Positions 35,944-43,927 of a stretch of DNA of 64,000 nt are shown piece by piece. The translations under genes were made by a program, and so were the position numbers. Under the pieces are notes generated by a model. It was given only the letters and a program-made list of their open reading frames with translations, was not told where the DNA came from and did no database searches. Position 1 is the stretch's first letter; every line of letters starts with the position of its first letter. Source of the stretch: Photobacterium lipolyticum (lineage in GTDB: Bacteria; Pseudomonadota; Gammaproteobacteria; Enterobacterales; Vibrionaceae); NCBI RefSeq assembly GCF_003026475.1, contig NZ_PYMC01000004.1:124001-188000 (forward strand). Reading direction: 5' to 3'.

Positions 35944-36196
35944 TGCTCTCCTTCTCCAGTATCACTGCCGTATCCTACGACGACTGGCCTCATGCTATGA
36001 AATAAGTAGGTTGCAGCCACTTTACATCACTATTTGCATGAAACAAAGCAGTTGCTTAGGTGGGATTTGCACAGGAATACACGTTACAGCTGCGGGATAA
36101 GTGGAATGCATAACTGGGTGATACGACCATAGCGTTTATGCCTCATGCTCTGACATTCAGTGTGCTCAGCACAATTTGAGCACATGGGAGATAGTC
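35944..36196. other. intergenic region upstream of ydiJ, with 7-bp dyad at its right end
   Basis: No gene is visible. The ydiJ promoter should be here. GTGCTCA (36162-36168) and TGAGCAC (36177-36183) form a perfect dyad 13 bases before the integrase-fragment ATG. A degenerate version of this segment recurs before the second fragment near 41275. Confidence 0.5.
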
Positions 36197-36382
36197 ATGC
36201 CGACAATCCGCACGCTGAAATCAGGTCATTATCAGGCAGTCGTCCGAATAAAGGGCGCAAAGACTGAATACAAGACATTTAGGCATAAAAGCCGTGCAAG
36301 TACTACCTTTCAATGGTGGACTATACTTAAATCCACTATTTTCCGAGGTCGGGAAACCAGAGGATATTTTTATGAGACCTAA
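36197..36382 (+). pseudogene. phage-type integrase N-terminal fragment (copy A)
   Basis: From ATG 36197, MPTIRTLKSGHYQAVVRIKG and the next 13 residues (to about KSRA) match the start of Vibrio-type tyrosine recombinases (arm-binding N-terminus). The match then stops and the frame runs 28 unrelated residues to a stop at 36382. The catalytic domain is absent. A shorter fragment of the same start occurs at 41313. Confidence 0.6.
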
Positions 36383-36911
36383 CACTTATTTTTTTACCGC
36401 GATACTGATATTTACTGGTTACATATTTAACGTACATGCCGCTGATAACTCTCAAGCTCTCTTGGAGGACGCATTAAGTGCCGCACCTCCCTCTCTTCGA
36501 GACAAAGTCACTGTCGTTGACTGGGAGAAAAACGTTCTTCAAAAGGGAACCAGCAGTTATACCTGCTTCCCTACACCGTCACAATTACAAGGCAAAGCCC
36601 CAATGTGCTTAGATGCTCCTTGGATGGAATGGGCCGATGCCTGGATGAATAAGAAATCATTTCAAGCTAAAGCCATCGGTATATCGTATATGCTTGCCGG
36701 TGACGACGGGGCAAGTAATATAGATCCTTATGCGAAAGTAGAAACGGCTGATAATCAATGGGTAAAAGAAGGACCTCATTTGATGATTATTACTCCTGAC
36801 AAAGACCTATTGAATTCTTTGCCGACAGATCCAAATAACGGTGGACCCTACGTCATGTGGAAAGATACACCGTATGTTCATATTATGATCCCAGTAGGTG
36901 CCCGAAATTAA
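36372..36911 (+). CDS. unknown exported protein, 179 residues
   Basis: From ATG 36372, with AGAGGA upstream, it reads a signal peptide (MRPNTYFFTAILIFTGYIF, cleavage near VHA) and a mature domain with two Cys (SYTCFPTPSQ, PMCLDAPWMEW) and several Trp. The last part (HLMIITPD, GPYVMWKDTPYVHIMIPVG) looks like beta structure. I do not recognise a named family. The long reading from 36294 adds residues that overlap the integrase remnant and is rejected. It sits at the left edge of the accessory patch, facing the cassette array. Confidence 0.72.
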   Translation: MRPNTYFFTAILIFTGYIFNVHAADNSQALLEDALSAAPPSLRDKVTVVDWEKNVLQKGTSSYTCFPTPSQLQGKAPMCLDAPWMEWADAWMNKKSFQAKAIGISYMLAGDDGASNIDPYAKVETADNQWVKEGPHLMIITPDKDLLNSLPTDPNNGGPYVMWKDTPYVHIMIPVGARN

Positions 36912-36950
36912 TTTTTAATCGGCATTCTCATTTGACATGAGGATGCCTTA
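36912..36950. terminator. stem-loop after the exported-protein gene
   Basis: An 11-bp stem with one mismatch (GGCATTCTCAT with ATGAGGATGCC) and a 5-base loop lies about 10 bases after the stop. No T-run follows, so its strength as a terminator is uncertain; it may also end transcripts of the cassette array from the other side. Confidence 0.4.
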
Positions 36951-36954
36951 ATGA

Positions 36955-37035
36955 ACATAACAGCAATAAGGTCGCCCCAGAACTCCATACCAAAACCACC
37001 GAGTGTAATGCATCACAATGATTGTTTTGTATGTG
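36955..37035 (-). other. attC-like recombination site 1 (degenerate)
   Basis: Read on the minus strand, after the Bax-inhibitor-like gene: ATACAAAACAATCATTG, a central variable part sharing TGATGC...TTACACTC and GGTTTTGGTATGGAGT with the other sites, then CTTATTGC (L') and GTTATGT (R'). The left half is less perfect than in sites 2 and 0. It is the terminal site of the array. Confidence 0.6.
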
Positions 37036-37039
37036 AAAT

Positions 37040-37699
37040 TTACTTGCGCCCCATTATTCGCAGAATTCTTAAGAACAAGTTAATAACGTCCATATACAAT
37101 GCCGCTGCACTATCCACTGCATTATCTAACGTTTTAGGGATCTGATTTGCACGTCCCCAGTCATAACCAATATAACCACAAAAGATCAATACGACCGCCC
37201 AATCTATCCACTCTTGGTGAATACCCAGTACGAACATTTGGAACAGCTCGACCAATATGACCACAAATAACGCAATGGTCAACGCCCCTGATATACGAGC
37301 AAAGAAGCTTGGAAATAATGTTCCGAGAAGCATCATGCAAGCTGTCACTAAACCCGTTACTTTTATTGCTTCTAGTACTAGGTTTGGATCATAACTAGAA
37401 ACAACAATATTGATTATTAATCCAAATGGCACAACAACGAAGTTGTAGCCAATGAAGCTCACCAAAGGATTTTCTGATTTGCTAAACAGATAAACACCAA
37501 ACAAACAACTTGCGAAGTAACCTAATAAAAATACCAAAGGGGATACTGATAATATCGAGTCAAGTGGAATGCTCGACACCATTAGCCAATTAATCCCAAA
37601 CCCCCAACATAGAACAACACCTATCGTTAGGTTATAAAGCCTTGAGCTAATTTCAGTAGCAAAAGGATCTTTACGCTCAAATACATTTGATTCCATCAT
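37040..37699 (-). CDS. Bax-inhibitor-1 / YccA-like membrane protein (cassette gene)
   Basis: The 219-residue protein has about seven membrane helices and the characteristic ending DSAAALYMDVINLFLRILRIMGRK (cited in part), as in YccA/YbhL-type Bax-inhibitor-1 proteins. Bacterial members act in the inner membrane, some modulating FtsH protease or ion leak; the role here is unknown. GGAG lies before the start, shortly after an attC-like site, and another follows the stop, so it looks like an integron cassette. Most cassettes carry small soluble ORFs, so a membrane protein of this family is of note. Confidence 0.8.
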   Translation of the reverse strand: MMESNVFERKDPFATEISSRLYNLTIGVVLCWGFGINWLMVSSIPLDSILSVSPLVFLLGYFASCLFGVYLFSKSENPLVSFIGYNFVVVPFGLIINIVVSSYDPNLVLEAIKVTGLVTACMMLLGTLFPSFFARISGALTIALFVVILVELFQMFVLGIHQEWIDWAVVLIFCGYIGYDWGRANQIPKTLDNAVDSAAALYMDVINLFLRILRIMGRK

Positions 37700-37720
37700 T
37701 TATTGAACACTCCAAAATTC

Positions 37721-37824
37721 ATATAACGTCTGCAATAAGCAGTGCAAAGGTTTAACTTACAAACTAATTACACTCCACACCAAAATGCGGAGTGTAAAGC
37801 ATCACCTTGATTGCTTTGTTATAA
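37721..37824 (-). other. attC-like recombination site 2
   Basis: On the minus strand, R'' TTATAAC, spacer, L'' GCAATCAAG ... L' CTTATTGC, spacer, R' GTTATAT. The reverse complement of L' is GCAATAAG, so L'' carries one extra base (C), giving the extrahelical base typical of folded attC sites. The centre has an additional ACACTCC/GGAGTGT stem. R'' includes the stop codon of the lipoprotein gene, as in integron cassettes. Confidence 0.75.
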
Positions 37825-38382
37825 CTTAGTAACGAGCTCAATATTTGACTTGTCTATTTTTAGCTTTGAAAGTTCATCAAGAAACTTAGTTATATTTGTT
37901 TTAGCTGATCCTTCATTTGCCATTCTCAAACGCTCTACACCACTAAATGCATCACCAAATGTTGCGGTGTAAGGCGCTTTAATTATTTCATCTAAAATGA
38001 TTTTATTGCTGATCTTCTCAACCAAAATGTATCTAATTGATGAAGTAACTTCCATATCTAAGCCGAATGTTGGTTGTTCAACTTCCATTAACGATGCTGA
38101 TAGTTCATAAGTTGGCTGGTTGCTTTTCGACAGTAAGTCGAGTGATTTTAGCGAACTTTTTAAAGCAGCTTCAAATTCATTGTTACCTATTTCTGATGTC
38201 CACATTGGGTTCGTTTCTTCTCCGCCCCCAACTTTATTAACTTCAATAGAACTAGTTAAGCTCTTATCAAAAGACATATTGACAGATTCGTCAATTTTCA
38301 TATTTTCAACTTTAGCCGGTGATGCACAACCAAACATAAGTGATCCGGCAAGAATTATTGTTGACATTCTAAATAGGTTCAT
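37819..38382 (-). CDS. unknown lipoprotein (cassette gene)
   Basis: The 187-residue protein has a signal peptide with lipobox MFGC (Cys about residue 19). The mature part has alternating strands with ELSASLMEVEQPTFGLDMEV in the middle and a Lys-rich end. No family is recognised. It is probably anchored in the outer membrane. It lies between attC-like sites 3 and 2 in the same orientation as the other cassette genes, and its stop codon is inside site 2. Confidence 0.75.
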   Translation of the reverse strand: MNLFRMSTIILAGSLMFGCASPAKVENMKIDESVNMSFDKSLTSSIEVNKVGGGEETNPMWTSEIGNNEFEAALKSSLKSLDLLSKSNQPTYELSASLMEVEQPTFGLDMEVTSSIRYILVEKISNKIILDEIIKAPYTATFGDAFSGVERLRMANEGSAKTNITKFLDELSKLKIDKSNIELVTKL

Positions 38383-38517
38383 TATTAAGCCACTGATTAA
38401 ATACTAAAAAAGAGCGTTTACTCTACACATGAGTGCCTACGAGTTCAATAAAATCTATCTCATATTGTAATCTCAGATCGCAGAATGATTGATGAGACTG
38501 ATGGAAGTTATAAAGCC

Positions 38518-38611
38518 GAACATAAGGTGCGCCACGTTGAAGCAACCAATCGTGCCGGACTTCATACCAAAAATGCCGTGTAAACGCGTCAACTTGATCT
38601 TTTTGTTATGT
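38518..38611 (-). other. attC-like recombination site 3 (right half damaged)
   Basis: On the minus strand, R'' ACATAAC, L'' AAGATCAAG, then TTGACGCGTTTACACGGC and TTTTTGGTATGAAGT shared with the other sites. The right end reads CTTATGT where site 1 has CTTATTGCTGTTATGT, as if 9 bases were lost between two short TTAT repeats, fusing L' with R'. Confidence 0.62.
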
Positions 38612-38648
38612 TTACTATCAAATAGTGAAATTTACACATTTAGAGTAA

Positions 38649-38897
38649 CTATGCGCCATTCGAACCATTAACCCCTGTAGGCTCTGAAATAAAATAACCA
38701 TTTGGGCAAAATTCGCTAGCTTCTTTCTCGAAAACACTATCGATTTCATTATTTGAGATCATAAGCTCCTTTTCACTAATAACTATCAAGGTGTATCCGT
38801 TATCATCTACTTCATAACTGAGTACCTCTATTGGTGCAACTTGGCTAGAAGCATACCCGGTTAAAAGTATCAAACTCATAAAAACTGAAAATTTCAT
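38649..38897 (-). CDS. small exported protein, 82 residues (cassette gene)
   Basis: It has a short hydrophobic signal (FSVFMSLILLTGYASS) followed by a compact strand-rich domain with one Cys (EFCPNGYF). A Tyr sits where a lipobox Cys would be (LLTGYAS), so it may be a former lipoprotein. No family is recognised. AAGGGG lies upstream of the ATG. It lies between attC-like sites 0 and 3, co-oriented with the other cassettes. Confidence 0.6.
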   Translation of the reverse strand: MKFSVFMSLILLTGYASSQVAPIEVLSYEVDDNGYTLIVISEKELMISNNEIDSVFEKEASEFCPNGYFISEPTGVNGSNGA

Positions 38898-38910
38898 TAT
38901 TCCCCTTAAA

Positions 38911-38998
38911 ATATAACGCCTTAATAACAGGCAAAATTTAATTGGCTAAAATAGAGATAGCCAGACGTATTCTGTCCTTGTTGATTAACTTGTTATTT
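38911..38998 (-). other. attC-like recombination site 0
   Basis: On the minus strand, R'' AAATAAC, spacer AAG, L'' TTAATCAAC ... L' GTTATTAA, spacer GGC, R' GTTATAT. The reverse complement of L' is TTAATAAC, so L'' has one extra C, again the extrahelical-base signature. R'' overlaps the stop of the broken 5'-nucleotidase gene. This is the best-formed site of the four. Confidence 0.75.
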
Positions 38999-39362
38999 TT
39001 TACTAGTTTCGACTTTTCCATTAGCACTTTGTCTATCTTTTAATTTATTTAAAGGTGAATCAGTGTTATATAAAACTTTCCCACACGGCACAATCAAAGA
39101 AGAGTGTTCTAAATGAACGTCCTGATCATCAAAAAATATATGCGCTCTGAATGTTTTTAATATATTACTATTTCTACACCACCTAAGAAAAATGCTTCAT
39201 CTACATAAACTCCCCAGCTTCGTAATGTTTTTATAACTCGCATTTCAGATGGGCTATTTCTTGACATAACAACAACTTCAACAAGTGGTTTTTCACTTTT
39301 TTTTGATAGTAATTTAAGCTTAACAATGCCTTCATCTAAAGGTAAATCCTCATTTTCTTACA
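38993..39362 (-). pseudogene. 5'-nucleotidase-family gene fragment, frameshifted
   Basis: Minus-strand reading in two frames gives parts of the cytosolic 5'-nucleotidase family (PF06189 type): ENEDLPLDEGIVKLKLLSKK, then VEVVVMSRNSPSEMRVIKT, SWGVYVDEAFFLGG, and after a frameshift near 39175 NSNILKTFRAHIFFDDQDVH and a tail ending SKK. An in-frame TAA precedes ENEDLP, and the N-terminal part is absent. Its stop lies in attC-like site 0, so it was probably once a cassette or the gene next to the array. Confidence 0.65.
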
Positions 39363-39745
39363 TCTGTTTTTTATAGGCAACTCATCAATGTTACCCAATC
39401 GTTACCACTGTAAATGAACTTAACTTGCTATTTTCCCATTAGGCCGTTTCATTTGGCGGCGTTCTGTACAAACCACACTTTTACGCATCATCCAGCCTCA
39501 ACTGAACAACATAGCAATTACACACCACACTAGAATTACTTACACACATAACAATCCGATAGCAAACTTGTTTTCTGCCACGTGAATTTCCTTGTTTTAT
39601 TATTAATAAATTGTTTTTAGAACCACATCACAGAATAAATATTCACAAACGAGCAAAATGCCATCCGATTATTGCTCGAACGAAAATCAAATGTTGTTAA
39701 ATGGTTCTTTTGAATTATTTTTACTTTGACGTATAGAGGTTATAA
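39363..39745. promoter_or_regulatory. region upstream of glpT with a dyad
   Basis: No intact gene is seen. CGAGCAA (39650-39656) and TTGCTCG (39672-39678) form a perfect dyad with centres about two helical turns apart, roughly 70-95 bases before glpT. The right arm continues as GCTCGAACGAAAAT, resembling GlpR half-sites (TTCG/CGAA). A repressor operator is plausible; the exact regulator is inferred. Confidence 0.4.
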
Positions 39746-41107
39746 ATGTTTGGTATTTTCAAGCCGAAAGAGCACATTGCTCCTTTACCCGCGGATCGAA
39801 TTGATTCCACTTATAAGCAATTAAGATGGCAGTTGTTCTTTAGTATTTTCTTTGGTTATGCTGGTTACTACCTTGTTCGTAAGAACTTCAGTTTGGCAAT
39901 GCCCTTTTTAATTGAACAAGGTTTTAGTCGTGGTGACCTTGGTGTTGCTTTGTCAGCCGTATCAATTTCTTACGGTCTATCCAAATTCCTGATGGGCAAT
40001 GTGTCCGACCGTTCCAACCCGCGTTATTTCTTAACTGCCGGCTTGTTGATGTCGGCATTGGTTATGTTCAGCTTTGGCTTTATGCCTTGGGCAACAGGCA
40101 GCATTACTGCAATGTTCATTCTGTTGTTCCTCAATGGTTGGTTTCAGGGTATGGGATGGCCGGCTTGTGGCAGAACCATGGTCCACTGGTGGTCTAAAAA
40201 AGAACGTGGTGAATTAGTTTCGGTTTGGAACGTTGCTCATAATGTCGGTGGCGGTTTGATCGGCCCTATGTTCTTGCTTGGCTTATGGGCGTTTAATGAT
40301 GATTGGCATACAGCATTTTATGTGCCAGCGTTTTTTGCTGTCTTAGTTGCAATCTTCGTTTGGATCACTCTGCGTGATACGCCTCAGTCTTGCGGCTTAC
40401 CTTCAATCGAAGAATATAAAAACGATTATCCAGATGACTACAATGAAGCGCATGAGAAAGAAATGACCGCGAAGGAAATTTTCTTCAAGTACGTGCTTAA
40501 CAATAAGCTACTTTGGTCTATCGCTGTTGCTAACGCCTTTGTTTACATGATCCGTTACGGCGTCTTGGATTGGGCTCCTGTTTATCTAAAAGAAGCCAAA
40601 GGCTTTACAGTAGACAGCTCTTCTTGGGCTTATTTCCTTTATGAGTGGGCAGGTATTCCAGGCACCCTGCTTTGCGGTTGGATTTCAGATAAATTGTTCA
40701 AAGGCCGCCGTGCACCGGCAGGCATCTTGTTCATGGTTCTGGTAACGATTGCCGTGCTTGTTTACTGGTTCAACCCAGCGGGCAACCCTGGTGTAGACAT
40801 GGCAGCATTGATTGCTATCGGCTTCCTGATTTACGGTCCTGTCATGCTCATTGGTTTGTATGCGCTTGAACTTGCACCTAAAAAGGCAGCAGGCACAGCG
40901 GCAGGCCTAACGGGTCTGTTTGGTTACTTGGGTGGTGCGGTTGCTGCAAACGCAGTCCTTGGCTACACCGTTGACCATTTCGGTTGGGATGGCGGTTTTA
41001 TGGTTCTGGTCGGTTCTTGTGTCGCTTCTATTCTTTGCCTTGGTTACGCATTTATTGGCGAAAAAGTGATACATAAGAGAAAAGAAGCAGAAGCGGCTAT
41101 AGCCTAA
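39746..41107 (+). CDS. glpT: glycerol-3-phosphate/phosphate antiporter GlpT
   Basis: The 453-residue protein is collinear with E. coli GlpT (452): GIFKPKEH at the start, [30 protein letters not shown] (cited in part) with the substrate Arg, [29 protein letters not shown] with the conserved His, [19 protein letters not shown] and [16 protein letters not shown] with the second Arg. It imports glycerol-3-phosphate in exchange for phosphate across the inner membrane. It stands alone with its own terminator, on the opposite strand to the cassette array, with no glpQ beside it. Confidence 0.95.
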   Translation: MFGIFKPKEHIAPLPADRIDSTYKQLRWQLFFSIFFGYAGYYLVRKNFSLAMPFLIEQGFSRGDLGVALSAVSISYGLSKFLMGNVSDRSNPRYFLTAGLLMSALVMFSFGFMPWATGSITAMFILLFLNGWFQGMGWPACGRTMVHWWSKKERGELVSVWNVAHNVGGGLIGPMFLLGLWAFNDDWHTAFYVPAFFAVLVAIFVWITLRDTPQSCGLPSIEEYKNDYPDDYNEAHEKEMTAKEIFFKYVLNNKLLWSIAVANAFVYMIRYGVLDWAPVYLKEAKGFTVDSSSWAYFLYEWAGIPGTLLCGWISDKLFKGRRAPAGILFMVLVTIAVLVYWFNPAGNPGVDMAALIAIGFLIYGPVMLIGLYALELAPKKAAGTAAGLTGLFGYLGGAVAANAVLGYTVDHFGWDGGFMVLVGSCVASILCLGYAFIGEKVIHKRKEAEAAIA

Positions 41108-41136
41108 ATTGTTAATCTGATTTATCCCTACCAATA

Positions 41137-41162
41137 AAAGGCTGCAACTTGCAGCCTTTTTT
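41137..41162 (+). terminator. glpT terminator
   Basis: An AGGCTGCA/TGCAGCCT stem with short loop followed by six T residues, 30 bases after the glpT stop. Confidence 0.85.
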
Positions 41163-41312
41163 ACTGTAGACAATATTCAGAAATTAACACTGTTCCTGGG
41201 TGAACAAATAACCGGTAATACTAAAACGACCAACATTACTTGAATATCAATAAAACAAATAGAGAAAAGAGTCTAAGCACAATTAGAACACATGAAGAGA
41301 TACACTCAAGTG

Positions 41313-41357
41313 ATGCCAACAATCCGTAAGCTGAAATCAGGCAATCATACGGATTAA
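41313..41357 (+). pseudogene. phage-type integrase N-terminal fragment (copy B)
   Basis: ATG 41313 reads MPTIRKLKSGNHTD and stops. The first ten residues and about 35 bases upstream (agcacaattagaacacatg) match copy A at 36165-36225, including the spacing to the ATG apart from a 9-base insertion. It lies at the right edge of the accessory patch. Confidence 0.55.
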
Positions 41358-41452
41358 ACAGAAAAATCTGCAAATAGTTTGGCAACTTCAACAAACGTTT
41401 TACCGATTAACGTATAATACAACGTGAATTAGCCTTTTCTGGAGTTGAGACA

Positions 41453-41953
41453 ATGGATCCTGTACAAGCATTAGCGCAGCAAGATTTACCGTATGAGATA
41501 TATCACGCTGATGGTAATGGCCACATACAAGTTGAAACCATATCAACGGGCAACTTCGAGTCCCCAGCGGATTTATTGGAAAGAATTGAGCAAGCCTCAC
41601 AATGGCCTGACTTTTTTGCCATGGCAAAAGCAAAACCTGATCAATGGCTATTAGATCTAATGATTTATTTTCCTGACACTCAGCCATACTCTACGCAGTG
41701 CTTCGTTGAATTTTTAAATATTCTCTCAAGCCGAGACGCTTTGATTTGTTTTGTACAAGGATCCCCGAGATGGTATTGGGACACGAAAAATATCGCGCTG
41801 ATCAGTAACGTTATTGATATGGTTACAACCCTAACCGACAGAACATCAAAGTCAGATATTCATGGTGAAATAGAATTAAATTTACTCAGCGAACTGCTTA
41901 AAAATCTTAAAAATAAGCAATTACAGTTGATTACCACCTGTGAAACTATATAA
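41453..41953 (+). CDS. unknown protein, 166 residues
   Basis: No family is recognised. It is an acidic, soluble protein with mixed helices and no signal peptide; QWPDFFAMAKAKPDQWLLDLM and FVQGSPRWYWDTKN are the most distinctive parts. GGAG lies 8 bases before the ATG, and a TATAAT (41413-41418) may be its -10 element, though the -35 is poor. It is monocistronic. Confidence 0.7.
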   Translation: MDPVQALAQQDLPYEIYHADGNGHIQVETISTGNFESPADLLERIEQASQWPDFFAMAKAKPDQWLLDLMIYFPDTQPYSTQCFVEFLNILSSRDALICFVQGSPRWYWDTKNIALISNVIDMVTTLTDRTSKSDIHGEIELNLLSELLKNLKNKQLQLITTCETI

Positions 41954-42150
41954 CAGCCCCCAGACAACATACTCCCTCCAGCAATTTAGGCGATAGAGTT
42001 CTTCGCCTGATTGATCAAGAAATCAGAGCGCTGCTGGGCTCAAACATCTGAGGCGAAAATTTGTCTAGTTGCATCCGTGTCTATACCCAAACAACTTCAT
42101 TTTCTAACAAAGCGCAGAAAATTCCGACCAACAGAGATGACGATAACTAA

Positions 42151-43395
42151 TTAAAAATACTTGTCATTTTTTACATCTATCAGTGCCCGTTGATATAAAC
42201 CAGAAACGTGTGTAACACTGATGCCAATTTTTTTTGCTAAAGAAACCAATTGTTCCAGCTCCATCTTTTCATAACTTAAGGCAATATCATAGTATAGCTT
42301 TAATATTGTCTGTTTACCCAACAGGGTTTCCTTTACAATATTATTAATTCGAAGTAGTTCAACGGCCTCTGCCATATCAATGCCTAGAATATCAGGAAGC
42401 TTAGAAAATAACCCGACGATAAAAACCTTATCAACAAATGCGTTGTTTTTTTCCTTATTAATAGCAAGTAACTCACAGAATCGGCCTCTTATTGTTGCCT
42501 GAAGATACAATTCTTGTATATCCGCTTTCATAACAAAACTTTTCGTTGCCATCAATGCAACAAACTTGCGCATGTTATTTTCCCCCATAAAACAAATTGC
42601 TTGCTTTATGGAGTTAATCTTACTTTCTCTTCCATATAAGATAGAGTTTAGGTTCAATATCAACTGATGGGTTAATTTCGTGTCTTTTTCAAGAACATGA
42701 GTTAGTTTCTTATAACAAAAGCCGTCCTTCATCACATGACTGGCCGCCTTCACTAATATACTGTCACTAAATTTATCTTTCTCTTCCCGCGGCATCTCTG
42801 GTACTGAAAAGATATTTCCTTTGAAAAAGGGGGCGTTATATAGCTTATTTAACTCGGTATATGCCTCACAAGAAGGTACATTATCAAAAATATACCGCTT
42901 GTTTTTCGGTAATGGCTTAGTAAGAACATGCTCCAATTCATTGTTGGTATTATTATCAATATCAACTCTAACTGAATTTACCAACTTCAAGAAATCACTG
43001 TGGTCGCTAAGTAAAACAGCCGCGCCCATTATTATCGTGAAACCTTTATTTTTACACTTAACTATAAGGCGAAGTAACTCTTCATCCAATTGTTCATTCG
43101 GTGAAATTTCAATCACCAAAGACTTTGCTGGTAGATAAAAACCTACTAAATAAGCCAATGCTCTTCGGTCAAACATGACAATAACGGGTCGACTATCAGA
43201 TAGATTATCTATTCCAATCTTACTTAATAGTTGCTGCAACTTTGTCGGATCGCATTTGTTATTAAATATGCTTACAGGAATGCAGTGGTTAGAAGGTGCT
43301 GTTTCATTAATAAAACTAACCTGATAAGCCACTACTACTTTTCTACTGTTATATACAGCTTGTCTAATAAAAGCTTGTTGCATTCCTTTACTCAT
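42151..43395 (-). CDS. degenerate EAL plus HDOD domain protein (YuxH type)
   Basis: The 414-residue protein has the YuxH plan: an EAL-like fold (about residues 1-200) lacking catalytic residues (AYQVSF where AYELLF is usual, IEISPNE instead of an active EIT/E site, no DDFG), then an HDOD domain (about 205-400) with LTHQLILNLNSILYG and the SIKQAICFMGENNMRKFV segment. It is unlikely to cleave c-di-GMP; a signalling or scaffold role is likely. It is divergent, across 530 bp, from a GGDEF gene. Confidence 0.85.
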   Translation of the reverse strand: MSKGMQQAFIRQAVYNSRKVVVAYQVSFINETAPSNHCIPVSIFNNKCDPTKLQQLLSKIGIDNLSDSRPVIVMFDRRALAYLVGFYLPAKSLVIEISPNEQLDEELLRLIVKCKNKGFTIIMGAAVLLSDHSDFLKLVNSVRVDIDNNTNNELEHVLTKPLPKNKRYIFDNVPSCEAYTELNKLYNAPFFKGNIFSVPEMPREEKDKFSDSILVKAASHVMKDGFCYKKLTHVLEKDTKLTHQLILNLNSILYGRESKINSIKQAICFMGENNMRKFVALMATKSFVMKADIQELYLQATIRGRFCELLAINKEKNNAFVDKVFIVGLFSKLPDILGIDMAEAVELLRINNIVKETLLGKQTILKLYYDIALSYEKMELEQLVSLAKKIGISVTHVSGLYQRALIDVKNDKYF

Positions 43396-43927
43396 TCTAG
43401 TGTATTTACTCTCTAAATCAGGAAGTGATTAATTACTTCTTAATTCAAAACGACACCAATCATAACTGAAAGTAATAGTGTTATCAGTAACTGTTACTCG
43501 CACAGAAGCACTTATCCCCGATTCCTTTAAAATCCGCCCAAGAAATAATCAACCACCTTCTCAATTTTGCAAACTTCGATAAGACTACGTGTGCACATCA
43601 ACACTTATTTATTCGAACAGCACTGTAAAAAGTAAATATTTCCACGCGTTGGTGTCTGACTTTACAGGCTGTAGTTATGCATTATCAACGATGGTTAGAT
43701 CGTTCAAGAAATTCATTAAGTACGACAGAAGTCACGATTCTTACAAAGTTGCAGCACATTTTGTTGAAGGTTATACCATTTGCTTAATTTATAGATAGGA
43801 ATGTTTTACCAAAATAATAAGTAAGATGGGGATTTGCGTTCTATCGGATGATAGAATACAGATCAGTTTTTTCTACGCCCCCTATTATTAGTTTATATAT
43901 CGTTGTTCAGATAAGAGGAAAGACAAT
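43396..43927. promoter_or_regulatory. intergenic region between HDOD and GGDEF genes
   Basis: 532 bases between divergent genes. A 69-codon frame at 43589 has no ribosome site and no recognisable content. The region should hold both promoters. I see no clear operator. Confidence 0.5.

Noticed and set aside
39420..39500. a fifth attC-like site upstream of the 5'-nucleotidase remnant (GGCGGCGTTCTG)
   Set aside because: No paired R and L boxes could be found, so the array's left boundary remains undefined.
42085..42105. TATACCCAAACAACTTCA, similar to the MITE end
   Set aside because: It diverges after about ten bases and has no partner repeat; probably a different or chance repeat.
43589..43798. 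69-codon plus-strand frame in the HDOD-GGDEF intergenic region
   Set aside because: No ribosome site, mixed composition, no recognisable motif.
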